Source: an uncultured Burkholderiales bacterium | GTDB taxonomy: Bacteria > Pseudomonadota > Gammaproteobacteria > Burkholderiales > Thiobacillaceae | Reading direction: 5' to 3' | Assembly: GCA_937949525.1 (NCBI GenBank) | Contig: CALEDT010000024.1 | Location: 1-64,000 of the forward strand | DNA: 64,000 bases | Shown here: positions 19,937-27,835 of the stretch, piece after piece | Position numbering within the stretch: position 1 is the first letter of the stretch | Layout of the letters: the number at the start of each line of letters is the position of its first letter | The notes under the pieces: model-generated | The model's input: the letters and a program-made list of their open reading frames with translations, nothing else | The model's database searches: none | Told to the model about the DNA's origin: nothing | Translations under genes and position numbers: made by a program

Positions 19937-20449
19937 TCAGATGAACAGGCAGATGTCCGACTCGCCGGCGAACTCGAAGAAGGTGGCGGCACCGCCGTAT
20001 TCCACCCCATCGATGAAATCGCTGTGCTCGAAACCGAACAACTCCACCGTCATCTGACAGGCAATGAACTTGACTTCGGCTTCCTGGCAAAGCTCCCGCA
20101 GCTCGGGGATGGTGGCGACACCGTTGTTCTTGATGGTCTGCTTCATCAGCGCCGTGGCCAGCGACTCGTAACCGGGCACGATGGACTGCACGGCGTTGGG
20201 GATGTTCCAGTTGATGTCCTTGAACCACTTGGGGCCGAACGGCATCTTCATCGGCATGCCGGGGTTGCCCAGCGGGCTGACCTTGAGGCCGCTCAAGTCC
20301 TTGCGCAGCATCTGCAAGCCGTAGAACGTGAAGAAAATCTGCGTTTCGTAGCCCAGGGCGGCGGCCGTGGAAGCCAGAATGAACGGGGGATAGGCCCAGT
20401 CCAGCGTGCCCTTGGTGGCGATGATCGCCAGCTTTTTTTGATCGTCCAT
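19937..20449 (-). CDS. dsrE2: DsrE-family sulfur carrier, DsrE2-like
   Basis: A 170-residue DsrE/DsrF-like protein. The likely active cysteine is Cys131 in FIACQMTVELFGF, and a hydrophobic stretch lies near 20-45. In sulfur oxidisers such as Allochromatium, DsrE2 is encoded with a rhodanese and TusA and takes part in cytoplasmic sulfane-sulfur transfer; the same three-gene order is seen here. The ATG at 20449 has GAGG 7 bases upstream; a GTG one codon earlier is less likely. A strong terminator follows. Confidence 0.85.
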   Translation of the reverse strand: MDDQKKLAIIATKGTLDWAYPPFILASTAAALGYETQIFFTFYGLQMLRKDLSGLKVSPLGNPGMPMKMPFGPKWFKDINWNIPNAVQSIVPGYESLATALMKQTIKNNGVATIPELRELCQEAEVKFIACQMTVELFGFEHSDFIDGVEYGGAATFFEFAGESDICLFI

Positions 20450-20516
20450 CACTCCACCTCTCGTATGGTGCGGTTGGTGTCGACGCCGCGCGATGCCGGG
20501 TCGCTCGGTGCCTGTC

Positions 20517-20744
20517 TTACTTCTTCTGGATGAAGAAGGTGTACTCGCTGCCGGATTCGGACGAGGAGAGCAGCTCGTTGCCGGTCTGCTTGGCGAAGGC
20601 GGCGAAATCCTTGACGGAGCCCGGATCGGTGGCGATGACCTTGAGCGTCTGGCCGGAGGTCATTTCGTTCAGGGTCTTCTTGGTGCGCAGGATAGGCAGG
20701 GGGCAGTTGAGTCCGCGCGCATCCAGCTCTTTGTCGAAATTCAT
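20517..20744 (-). CDS. tusA: Sulfur carrier protein TusA
   Basis: A 75-residue SirA/TusA protein with the CPxP motif (Cys14-Pro-Leu-Pro). Cys14 carries a persulfide that is passed between sulfurtransferases. GAAGGAG precedes the ATG at good spacing. It stands between a single-domain rhodanese and DsrE2, which argues for a role in dissimilatory sulfur transfer as well as, or instead of, tRNA thiolation. A possible promoter of its own lies in the 110-base gap upstream. Confidence 0.95.
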   Translation of the reverse strand: MNFDKELDARGLNCPLPILRTKKTLNEMTSGQTLKVIATDPGSVKDFAAFAKQTGNELLSSSESGSEYTFFIQKK

Positions 20745-20789
20745 GGTCGCTCCTTCAAAAGATTAGCATGTGCTGAAAAAGGCCGGCGT

Positions 20790-20818
20790 AATTTACTCGC
20801 GTTGCGCAGCGATTGCAA
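20790..20818 (-). promoter_or_regulatory. Possible sigma-70 promoter for tusA
   Basis: On the minus strand TTGCAA (20818-20813) and TAAATT (20795-20790) are 17 bases apart and point towards tusA. Each hexamer matches four of six consensus positions. This could add tusA-dsrE2 transcripts independent of the rhodanese promoter. Confidence 0.4.
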
Positions 20819-20854
20819 TGACACCCGGCAACCGGCGGGAGCCCCCCGGCGGCA

Positions 20855-21181
20855 TCAGGAAAGCGCGGAAAGCGGCTTGCCGGAACGTGCCCAGGCCATG
20901 ATGCCGCCGGCCAGGTTGTGCATGTTGTCGAAACCCTTGGCGGCCATGAACGCGCATGCTTGCGCCGAGCGGGCGCCGGAATTGCAGTAGATCACCACCG
21001 GCTTGTCCTGCGGGATTTCGCCGGCACGCAGCGGCAGAAGATGCAGGGGGATGTGGATGGCACCGTCGATGACGCCACGCGCAACCTCACCTTCGGTACG
21101 CACGTCGATGAGATGGATTTGTTCCTTGTTGGCGTCCAGGGAATCGACGTCGAGTTCCTTGATGTTGTACATGCCGAACAT
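20855..21181 (-). CDS. rhd: Single-domain rhodanese sulfurtransferase
   Basis: A 108-residue rhodanese with the active-site loop CNSGARS (Cys66) and the DVRTEGE substrate motif. It is predicted to load sulfane sulfur onto TusA; it is first in the rhd-tusA-dsrE2 operon. The start ATG 21181 (MFGMYNIKEL) lies 8 bases after GAGAGG; ATG 21187 is too close to that site. Its promoter region carries two dyads (see 21203-21244). Confidence 0.92.
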   Translation of the reverse strand: MFGMYNIKELDVDSLDANKEQIHLIDVRTEGEVARGVIDGAIHIPLHLLPLRAGEIPQDKPVVIYCNSGARSAQACAFMAAKGFDNMHNLAGGIMAWARSGKPLSALS

Positions 21182-21202
21182 GTGCATTCCTCTCACTGGA
21201 AT

Positions 21203-21244
21203 ATTAGAAGTCTCTAATGTATAAGATTTTCTTATGATTTTCAA
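21203..21244 (-). promoter_or_regulatory. Promoter with two dyads upstream of rhd-tusA-dsrE2
   Basis: Minus-strand TTGAAA (21244-21239) and TACATT (21221-21216) are spaced by 17 bases. Between them lies the dyad ATAAGA-aaa-TCTTAT (21235-21221), and just downstream, over the likely start point, ATTAGA-gact-TCTAAT (21218-21203). The region is AT-rich against a GC-rich background. Dyads placed inside the spacer and at the start point are typical of repressor sites; AT-rich dyads of this size are used by ArsR-type sulfur regulators, but no such gene is in the window. Confidence 0.6.
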
Positions 21245-21318
21245 GGGCCGACCCGGCCCGATGTGGCCGTGTGGCCGCAGCCGGGCCTATCATGGCGGCA
21301 CCACGCTCGGAGGCCGCC

Positions 21319-21702
21319 ATGAATCTGGAAAAGGTCGTTTTCGGTTTCTTCATCATCCTGGCCATGACGCTGAACTTCGGCTTCGTGCTGGGTGAGATCG
21401 ATAACCCGGAACACCATCACGTGCACGAGCTGTTCGCGGCGATCGTGGTCAACCTGATCGCCACGGTGCTGAAGTTTGGCGAACGCACGCAGATCGGCGC
21501 GCTGCACCTGGCCAGCAGCCTGGTGGCCGACCTGCAACTGCTGACCGCGGCCGGCGTGTGGGGCATTGCCATGCACGTGACCCATGTGGGCATGACCTCG
21601 GAGGTCACCGCCAGCGTGGTATCGCTGGCCGCCGGCGCGCTCGCCGCCAATCTGCTGTCGGTGATCCTGTTGCTGGCGGAGACGACCAACCTGCGCCGTT
21701 GA
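21319..21702 (+). CDS. Small conserved membrane protein, DUF6394-like
   Basis: A 127-residue protein with three to four predicted helices (about 4-22, 35-50, 68-88, 95-120) and a His-rich loop ENPEHHHVHEL-like near residue 35. GGAGG is well placed before the ATG. It is 13 bases from a potassium-channel gene on the same strand, so it may be an accessory subunit. I recognise only a resemblance to uncharacterised proteins found beside TrkA-type channels. Confidence 0.7.
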   Translation: MNLEKVVFGFFIILAMTLNFGFVLGEIDNPEHHHVHELFAAIVVNLIATVLKFGERTQIGALHLASSLVADLQLLTAAGVWGIAMHVTHVGMTSEVTASVVSLAAGALAANLLSVILLLAETTNLRR

Positions 21703-21715
21703 CGGTCACCGCGCC

Positions 21716-23428
21716 ATGCCCCAGAGCGCGCTGTTCCTGATCCTGCGGCGCATGCGCGCGCCGTTGATCACGCTGATCGTCTGCTATGCCGTCGCCCTAC
21801 TGGGCATGACGCTCATCCCGGGCGTGGACGCGGACGGTCGGCCGACCGCGCCGATGAGCTTTTTCCACGCGTTCTATTTCGTCAGCTACACCGCCACCAC
21901 CATCGGCTTCGGCGAAGTGCCCGCCACGTTCAGCGATGCGCAGCGGGCATGGGCGACGTTCACCATCTACCTGACCGTCATCGCCTGGCTGTATGGCATC
22001 GGCACCATCCTCGCGTTGCTGCGTGAACCGGCCATGCAGCGGGCGATACGCGCCAGCCGTTTCGCCCGCCGCGTGCGTCGCCTGCGTCAACCGTTCCACA
22101 TCGTCGCCGGTTGCGGCGAGACCGGCACACTCTTGCTGAGCGCACTGGACCTGCAGGGCCGCCGATGCGTAGCCATCGACATCGACGGCGAACGCATCGC
22201 CGAGCTGGACCTGATGGATTTGCGCAGAGACATCCCGGCGCTGGCTGCCGACGCGCGCCTGCCGGAAAGTCTGATCCTTGCGGGTCTGCGCCACCGTCGC
22301 TGCGCCGGAGTCATCGCACTGACCAATGACGACCAGGCCAACCTGGCAGCGGCTGTGACCGTGAAACTGCTGCGCCCGGAATTACCGGTGATGTGCCGTG
22401 CCGACACGTTGGACACGGCGGCCAACATGGCCTCGTTCGGCACGGAGGAGGTCGTGATCGCGTTCGAGTCGTTCGCCGAGCATCTGGCCATGGCGCTGAA
22501 CAATCCGGGACAGCACCTGCTTTACCGCTGGCTCACCGGCGTACCCGGCGAGCCGCTGCCGCAGCCGCTGGAGCCGCCCACCGGCGACTGGATCGTTTGT
22601 GGCTACGGGCGCTTCGGCAAGGCCGTTGCGCGCCGCCTGCGCCAGGCGGGCGTGCGCATCACGGTGATCGAAGCCCGGCCCGAGGCCACCGGCTGCGACG
22701 ACTGCATCGTCGGGCGGGGCACCGAGGCGGCGACGTTGATCGATGCGGGCATCGAACGCGCGGTGGGCATCGTCGCGGGCACCGACGATGACATCAACAA
22801 TCTGTCCATCGTCATGACCGCGCGCCAGCTCAACCCCAATCTGTTCATGGTGGCGCGCCAGAACCGCCACGCCAACGGCGAACTGTTCGCGCGCTTCGCG
22901 GCCGACATCACCATGCAACCGGCGGGCATCGTCGCGCGCGAGTATCTGTCCCTGCTCACCACACCGTTGCTGGCACGCTTTCTGGCGCATACCCGCGCGC
23001 GTGACGATGCCTGGGCCGACGAACTGATCAGCCGTATCGCCGCCGTGGTGAACGACACGGTGCCGGAGGTATGGGACGTGGACATCTCACACCGTCGCTG
23101 CGAGGCGGTCTGGCATGCGCTGCGCGACGGCCAGGCGGTGCGTCTTGGCGACTTGCTGCGCGACCCGGCCGCCGGAGATGCCATGCTGGCCTGCGTGCCG
23201 TTGATGCTCGAGCGCGGGCACGAGCCGATCGTGTTGCCGGATGGCGAGGTCAACCTGCGCAGCGGTGATCGTCTGCTGTTCTGCGGCGCACCACAGGCAC
23301 GCCGCGCGCAAGCCCCGGTATTGCACGACTACAAAGAGCTCACGTATGTGCTGACCGGGCGCGACGCCCCCGGCGGCACGGTGTGGCGCTGGTGGGCGGC
23401 GCGGCGCAACGTCCGTCGTGGCGGTTGA
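21716..23428 (+). CDS. Potassium channel protein with two RCK (TrkA-N/C) domains
   Basis: A 570-residue membrane protein. Two transmembrane helices flank the pore loop with the filter TTIGFG (61-66). Two successive NAD-binding RCK modules follow, starting near 128 (HIVAGCGETG) and 292 (WIVCGYGRFG), and a C-terminal TrkA_C-like stretch ends in VLTGRD. The TIGFG filter is the K+ channel signature with Phe in place of Tyr, as found in many bacterial channels. It is probably co-transcribed with the small membrane protein upstream. Confidence 0.88.
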   Translation: MPQSALFLILRRMRAPLITLIVCYAVALLGMTLIPGVDADGRPTAPMSFFHAFYFVSYTATTIGFGEVPATFSDAQRAWATFTIYLTVIAWLYGIGTILALLREPAMQRAIRASRFARRVRRLRQPFHIVAGCGETGTLLLSALDLQGRRCVAIDIDGERIAELDLMDLRRDIPALAADARLPESLILAGLRHRRCAGVIALTNDDQANLAAAVTVKLLRPELPVMCRADTLDTAANMASFGTEEVVIAFESFAEHLAMALNNPGQHLLYRWLTGVPGEPLPQPLEPPTGDWIVCGYGRFGKAVARRLRQAGVRITVIEARPEATGCDDCIVGRGTEAATLIDAGIERAVGIVAGTDDDINNLSIVMTARQLNPNLFMVARQNRHANGELFARFAADITMQPAGIVAREYLSLLTTPLLARFLAHTRARDDAWADELISRIAAVVNDTVPEVWDVDISHRRCEAVWHALRDGQAVRLGDLLRDPAAGDAMLACVPLMLERGHEPIVLPDGEVNLRSGDRLLFCGAPQARRAQAPVLHDYKELTYVLTGRDAPGGTVWRWWAARRNVRRGG

Positions 23429-23500
23429 GCCGCGCGTCGAGACGACGCGCATCGCGTACCGGCGGCGCCTCGGCCCGCCGACCAACCGCGCACGCCCGAG

Positions 23501-25987
23501 TCATTCCCGATTCAGACTGCGCAGCGGCGGTGCGCGCAGCAGTTCCCGGCTGGCCAGCAGCCCGGCGGCGAGCACCAGAGCCAGGCCACCGCCGAGCCCA
23601 GCCAGCCAGATCCATGGATTGGGTGCGTGTGCCAGGTCGAACACGCGCTGCGCCAGCACCCAGGCCAGCAGGCTGGCGACCCCTGCGGCGACGGCGCCCG
23701 CGAGCAGCCCCAGCACGGCGAACTCGCTGGCCAGGGCAATGGCGACGACGCGGCGGGAAGCACCCAACGCCCGCCACAGGCCGATCTCGCGCGCGCGCTC
23801 GTCGCGCCGCGTGTGCAGCGCCGCAAGCAACACCAGCACGCCCACGGCCAGGCTGAACACGAAGATCACCTGCACCGCCCCGGCGACCCGGTCCATCAAC
23901 GTGCGCAGCTCCGCCACCACCTGCTCGACATCGATTGCGGTGACGTTGGGAAAGGCGGCCACCAGCTCACCCAGCAGCGCGCGCCGCGACGCCGGCAGGT
24001 GAAAACTGGTGACATAACTGCGCGGGACGTCGGCGAGCATGTCCACCGGCGCGATGACGAAGAAATTGACGCGGAACGAATCCCACTCCAGCTTGCGCAG
24101 GCTGGTGACGCGTCCGGAAAACGGCAGCCCGCCGATGTCGAAGCGCAGTTCGTCGCCCAGCGCGATGCCCAGCGTGCGCGCAAGCCCCGCCTCGACCGAG
24201 AACACCCCGGTCTCCCCCGGCCGCCACCAGGCGCCGGCAATGATCTCGTTGTGCGCTGGTGGCTGCGCCAGCGCGGACAGGTTGAATTCGCGTTCGGTCA
24301 GGCGACGTGCGCGGTCGTCGTCGAAAGCTGCCGGATCCACCACGCGTCCGGAGATGTGGGTCAGCCGGCCGCGCACCATCGGGTACAACATGAAATCGTC
24401 GATACTGCGCGCGCGCAGATGGGTGTCGAGCGCCTGCACCTGCCAGGGCTGGATGTTGATCAGGAACAGGTTGGGCGTGCCCGGCGGCGCCTGCGCGCGC
24501 CAGGACTCGAACCAATCGCCGCGTACCAGCGTCAGCAGCAACAGCGCCAGCAGGCCGAGGCTGAGCGCCATGGCCTGCAACGTGGTCTCCCAACCATGCC
24601 GACGCAGGTTGAGCAGACCCAGGCGCGGGCCGGGCGACAGCCGCCGCGCCCAGGCGGTCAGCGGCCACAGCAGCAGCCGGATGGCCAGCACCGCAGACAA
24701 CAGCAAGGCCAGCACACCGGCGGCGACGATGCCGCCCAGACGGGCATCGCCGGCCTGCCAGAACAGCAGTCCCGCCACCACGGCGACCCCGGCGCCATGC
24801 GCCAGCAGCGCGCCGGCACGCGGCGGGCCGAGGTCACGCCGCAACACGCGCAGCGCCGGCACCCGCGCCAACCGCACCAGCGTGGGCAGGCTGAACGCCA
24901 GCACCAGCGCGAGGCCGGTGACGACGCCGAGCAGTACCGGCGTCCAGCCTGGCGGCGGCAGGCTGAGCCGCAGCGTGTCGCCCAGCAGCCGCGTCATGCC
25001 CTGTTGCGCGGCCCAACCCAGGCTGGTGCCGAGCGCGCCCGCCGCCAGTCCGAGCGCGCCGAGCTGGGCGAAGTACAGATCCAGCAGTCGGCGCCGGCTG
25101 GCGCCAAAACAGCGCAACAACGCAAACGGGTCGAGATGGCGCTGGACGTAGCGACGCAGCGCGATCTGCGTCGCGGCAGCGGCGAGCAGCACGTTGAGCA
25201 GCGCCGCCAGACCCAGATAGCGCTGTGCCCGGTCCAGCACCTGGCGCAGTTCCGGACGCGCTGCGCGCACGTCCTCGAACCGCTCGCCGCGCGCCAGGCG
25301 CGCTTGCGCCCAGGCACGGAACCGATTCAAGGCCGCCGCATCGCCGGCCAGCAGCAGACGGTGGATCACGCGGCTGCCCTCCTGCACCAGGCCGGTACGC
25401 GCCAGATCGATCTCGTTGAGCATCAGGCGCGGGGCCAGTGCCATGAAGTTGCCACCCCGCTCGCCCTCGAAGGTGAGGATGGCGGTGACGCGCAGGCGCG
25501 CGTCACCGACCTCGACGTGATCACCCACGGCCACGCCCAGCGCGCCGGCCAGACGCGCATCGATCCATGCCTCACCGGGCGCCGGCGTGGAACGCGTGGG
25601 CGCGTCCACGCCGTACAGCTCCGACGCCACGCGCAGACTGCCGCGCAACGGGTAACCCGGCTGCACCGACTTGATGCCGGCCAGCGCGTTCTCTTCGCCG
25701 GCCAGCACCATGCTGAGGAACGCAGTGGTGACGCTGACCTCCAGGCCGCGCGCCCGCGCCTCGGCGGCGAACGTTGCGTCCACGGGATGATCGGAAACCA
25801 GCACCAGATCGGCCGCCAGCAGGGTATTGGCCTCGCGCGTCAGCCCCAGCTCGACGCGATCGGCGAAGAAACGCACCGCAGTCAAGCTGGCGACCGCCAA
25901 GGCCACGGCCAGCAGCAACAGGCGCAGTTCGCCGGCACGCCAGTCGCGTACCAGCATGCGCCAGGCCAGGTTACCGTTGCCGAACAC
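23501..25987 (-). CDS. ybbP: FtsX-like ABC transporter permease, YbbP type
   Basis: An 828-residue permease. One N-terminal helix (about 18-40) precedes a large periplasmic MacB-type domain, a first FtsX bundle (about 255-385), a further pair of helices and a second periplasmic domain, and a C-terminal FtsX bundle (about 700-820). It starts 5 bases after the stop of the ATPase gene; together they match the YbbA-YbbP exporter beside tesA in E. coli. The substrate is unknown. Confidence 0.88.
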   Translation of the reverse strand: MFGNGNLAWRMLVRDWRAGELRLLLLAVALAVASLTAVRFFADRVELGLTREANTLLAADLVLVSDHPVDATFAAEARARGLEVSVTTAFLSMVLAGEENALAGIKSVQPGYPLRGSLRVASELYGVDAPTRSTPAPGEAWIDARLAGALGVAVGDHVEVGDARLRVTAILTFEGERGGNFMALAPRLMLNEIDLARTGLVQEGSRVIHRLLLAGDAAALNRFRAWAQARLARGERFEDVRAARPELRQVLDRAQRYLGLAALLNVLLAAAATQIALRRYVQRHLDPFALLRCFGASRRRLLDLYFAQLGALGLAAGALGTSLGWAAQQGMTRLLGDTLRLSLPPPGWTPVLLGVVTGLALVLAFSLPTLVRLARVPALRVLRRDLGPPRAGALLAHGAGVAVVAGLLFWQAGDARLGGIVAAGVLALLLSAVLAIRLLLWPLTAWARRLSPGPRLGLLNLRRHGWETTLQAMALSLGLLALLLLTLVRGDWFESWRAQAPPGTPNLFLINIQPWQVQALDTHLRARSIDDFMLYPMVRGRLTHISGRVVDPAAFDDDRARRLTEREFNLSALAQPPAHNEIIAGAWWRPGETGVFSVEAGLARTLGIALGDELRFDIGGLPFSGRVTSLRKLEWDSFRVNFFVIAPVDMLADVPRSYVTSFHLPASRRALLGELVAAFPNVTAIDVEQVVAELRTLMDRVAGAVQVIFVFSLAVGVLVLLAALHTRRDERAREIGLWRALGASRRVVAIALASEFAVLGLLAGAVAAGVASLLAWVLAQRVFDLAHAPNPWIWLAGLGGGLALVLAAGLLASRELLRAPPLRSLNRE

Positions 25988-25992
25988 CGTAC

Positions 25993-26658
25993 TTACGCGG
26001 CCGCCAGGCGGCCACCTTCAAGACGCAGGCGGCGGGCGCAGTGGCCCGCCAGCGCCACATCGTGGGTGACGACGATGAGGGTGGCGCCCTGCGCCCGGTT
26101 GAGTTCGAACATCAGTTCGATCACCTGCGCGCCGGTGCGCGCATCCAAGTTGCCGGTCGGCTCGTCCGCCAGCAGCACCCTTGGCGCCACTGCGAACGCC
26201 CGCGCCAGCGCCACGCGCTGCTGTTCACCACCGGAGAGCTGCGTTGGCCGGTGACGCGCCCGCGCGGTCAGGCCGACGCGCTGCAACTGCACGCGCGCAA
26301 TCTGCTCGGCGTCGCCCCGACCGGCCAGCTCCAACGGCAGCATGACGTTCTCCAGCGCCGTCAATCCGGGCAGCAACTGAAACGACTGGAACACGAAGCC
26401 CATGCTGCGCGCGCGCAACGCCGCACGCCCATCCTCGTCGAGCGCGAACAGATCGTCTCCGTCCAGACGCACGCAACCCGTGCTGGGCACGTCCAGGCCG
26501 GCGATCAGGCCCAACAGCGTCGATTTGCCGGAACCGGAACTGCCGAGGATGGCCACGGTCTCGCCACTGTTCACGGAGAAGCTGACATCGGACAGGATGT
26601 CGAGGCGGTTTTCTCCCACATGTACGGTTTTGCCGAGGTGTTCGATGTCGATGCGCAT
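25993..26658 (-). CDS. ybbA: ABC transporter ATPase, YbbA/LolD type
   Basis: A 221-residue nucleotide-binding protein with Walker A GSSGSGKST (39-47), signature LSGGEQQRVALARA and Walker B VLLADEPTG. The start MRIDIEHLGK at 26658 is family-like; it lies inside the first codons of the divergent tesA gene. It partners the YbbP permease downstream. ybbA-tesA divergence is known from enterics. Confidence 0.93.
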   Translation of the reverse strand: MRIDIEHLGKTVHVGENRLDILSDVSFSVNSGETVAILGSSGSGKSTLLGLIAGLDVPSTGCVRLDGDDLFALDEDGRAALRARSMGFVFQSFQLLPGLTALENVMLPLELAGRGDAEQIARVQLQRVGLTARARHRPTQLSGGEQQRVALARAFAVAPRVLLADEPTGNLDARTGAQVIELMFELNRAQGATLIVVTHDVALAGHCARRLRLEGGRLAAA

Positions 26659-27379
26659 GCGTCCGTTTTGGTTGCTGTTGGTTACTCTGCTGTTCACCGC
26701 CTCGATGCCGGTGCAAGCCGCCGCACCCACCACCGTGTTGGTGTTCGGCGACAGCCTGTCCGCCGCCTACGGTCTACCGCGCGAGGCCGGCTGGGTACAC
26801 CTGTTGGCCGAACGCGGCGAACGCCACCGACCACGCTTTCGCGTGGTCAACGCCAGCGTTTCGGGTGAGACCACTGCCGGTGGTCTTGCCCGCCTGCCCG
26901 CACTGCTGCAAGCCCATCGCCCCGACCTGGTGATCATCGCGCTGGGTGCCAACGACGGGCTGCGCGGCCTGCCGCTGGCGCAAATGCGCGACAACCTGAC
27001 GCGCATGATCGAACTGGCCAGGCGCGCGGGCAGCGACGTGCTGCTGGTGGGCATGCATCTGCCGCCGAACTATGGCCCGGCCTACACCCGCAAGTTCCAC
27101 GACAGTTTCCACGACATCGCCCGCGCGCAGAAGGTGGGGCTGGTCCCCTTTCTGCTCGACGGCATGGCGACGCGTCGAGAGCTGTTCCAGGCGGACGGCC
27201 TGCATCCGACCGACGCGGCGCAGCCGATCATCCTGGACAACGTCTGGCGGCAGCTCGAACCAAGACTGCAACGCGCCCGCTACGGCACGGGACGGCGATC
27301 GGCATGGCAACAGGGTGCGTCGGTTACTGGATTCCGCCATCGACCGGCGGCCATGGGCATGGCCGACTCGTCGGCCTGA
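26645..27379 (+). CDS. tesA: Arylesterase / acyl-CoA thioesterase I (SGNH hydrolase)
   Basis: A periplasmic lipase-like hydrolase with a signal peptide. The SGNH blocks are GDSLS (nucleophile Ser), SGETTAGG, GANDGLRGLP and DGLHP (Asp and His). ATG 26645 has GAGG at 6-base spacing; ATGs at 26651 and 26657 are alternatives. The protein is 244 residues, with about 33 unusual residues after the normal family end near LEPRLQ. This suggests that the original stop has been lost or that the tail runs into the gene-poor stretch beyond. The 5' end overlaps the divergent ybbA by 14 bases. Confidence 0.9.
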   Translation: MSMRMRPFWLLLVTLLFTASMPVQAAAPTTVLVFGDSLSAAYGLPREAGWVHLLAERGERHRPRFRVVNASVSGETTAGGLARLPALLQAHRPDLVIIALGANDGLRGLPLAQMRDNLTRMIELARRAGSDVLLVGMHLPPNYGPAYTRKFHDSFHDIARAQKVGLVPFLLDGMATRRELFQADGLHPTDAAQPIILDNVWRQLEPRLQRARYGTGRRSAWQQGASVTGFRHRPAAMGMADSSA

Positions 27380-27835
27380 AGGCCGATCTGCGCGAGCTGT
27401 GCCGATCGGGGCGCAGTTCGTCCAATACGCGGTCGAAACGACTCTCGGTTTCCGCCCTGTCGACATGGACGCGACGGGTCAGTTCCATCACGTAATCGCA
27501 GAACGCCGGGTCGGCGCGCAGCATCTCCGGCAACGGCCATTGGACCTGAAAACCGCAGTTGAACGCGCCCGAGTGTGGGTCTGCCGGGTTGTCTGGCAAG
27601 GCGCGACGACGCGCAGGGTCGCTCCCTGCAAGGAGGAACAACGCCGCCAGGCGGCCCGGCAGGCGCGCAATCGGGTGCGTAACGGGCTCGCCCAGCGGGT
27701 GACCTCGAACGAAGGCGAAAACCCCTCGTCCATAGCGGCCTCACAAGGGTCAAGCAGCGGTCCACTGCGGTTTTCAGGTTCAAACGACCGTCAACGACTC
27801 CGGAATAGGCGGGGTCAAACCCGGTCGAACCCACC
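27380..27835. other. Gene-poor stretch between tesA and the glycosyltransferase gene
   Basis: No convincing complete gene. On the minus strand one frame (about 27720-27380) has a coding-like segment, including WPLPEMLRADPAFCDYV and ELTRRVHVDR, with GC-rich third positions. It lacks a recognisable start and family and overlaps the tail of tesA, so it may be a gene remnant. The stretch is framed by a 16-bp inverted repeat and codon bias is poor elsewhere. Confidence 0.4.
27544..27779. repeat. 16-bp inverted repeat pair around a 204-bp core
   Basis: ACCTGAAAACCGCAGT at 27544-27559 recurs as its exact reverse complement at 27764-27779. Weaker similarity continues outward on both sides (ACGG, C and TTG shared with gaps). 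The layout is like a small non-autonomous mobile element or an intergenic repeat family. No transposase is present and no flanking duplication was found. Confidence 0.6.

Noticed and set aside
20427-20440. Slippery A-AAA-AAG sequence at codons 4-6 of dsrE2
   Set aside because: It matches a -1 frameshift heptamer, but it lies at the very start of the gene, has no downstream stimulatory stem that I can see, and the zero frame gives the full protein.
21250-21318. Possible TATCAT -10 box before the small membrane-protein gene
   Set aside because: No acceptable -35 at 16-18 bases; too weak to call a promoter.
23627-26254. Plus-strand frame of 875 codons opposite the ybbP permease
   Set aside because: Low-complexity Gln/Arg/His-rich antisense translation; the minus-strand permease has clear helices and motifs.
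27280-27834. 184-codon minus-strand frame after tesA
   Set aside because: It crosses the inverted repeats and overlaps tesA, is Arg/Pro-rich and has no recognisable motif.
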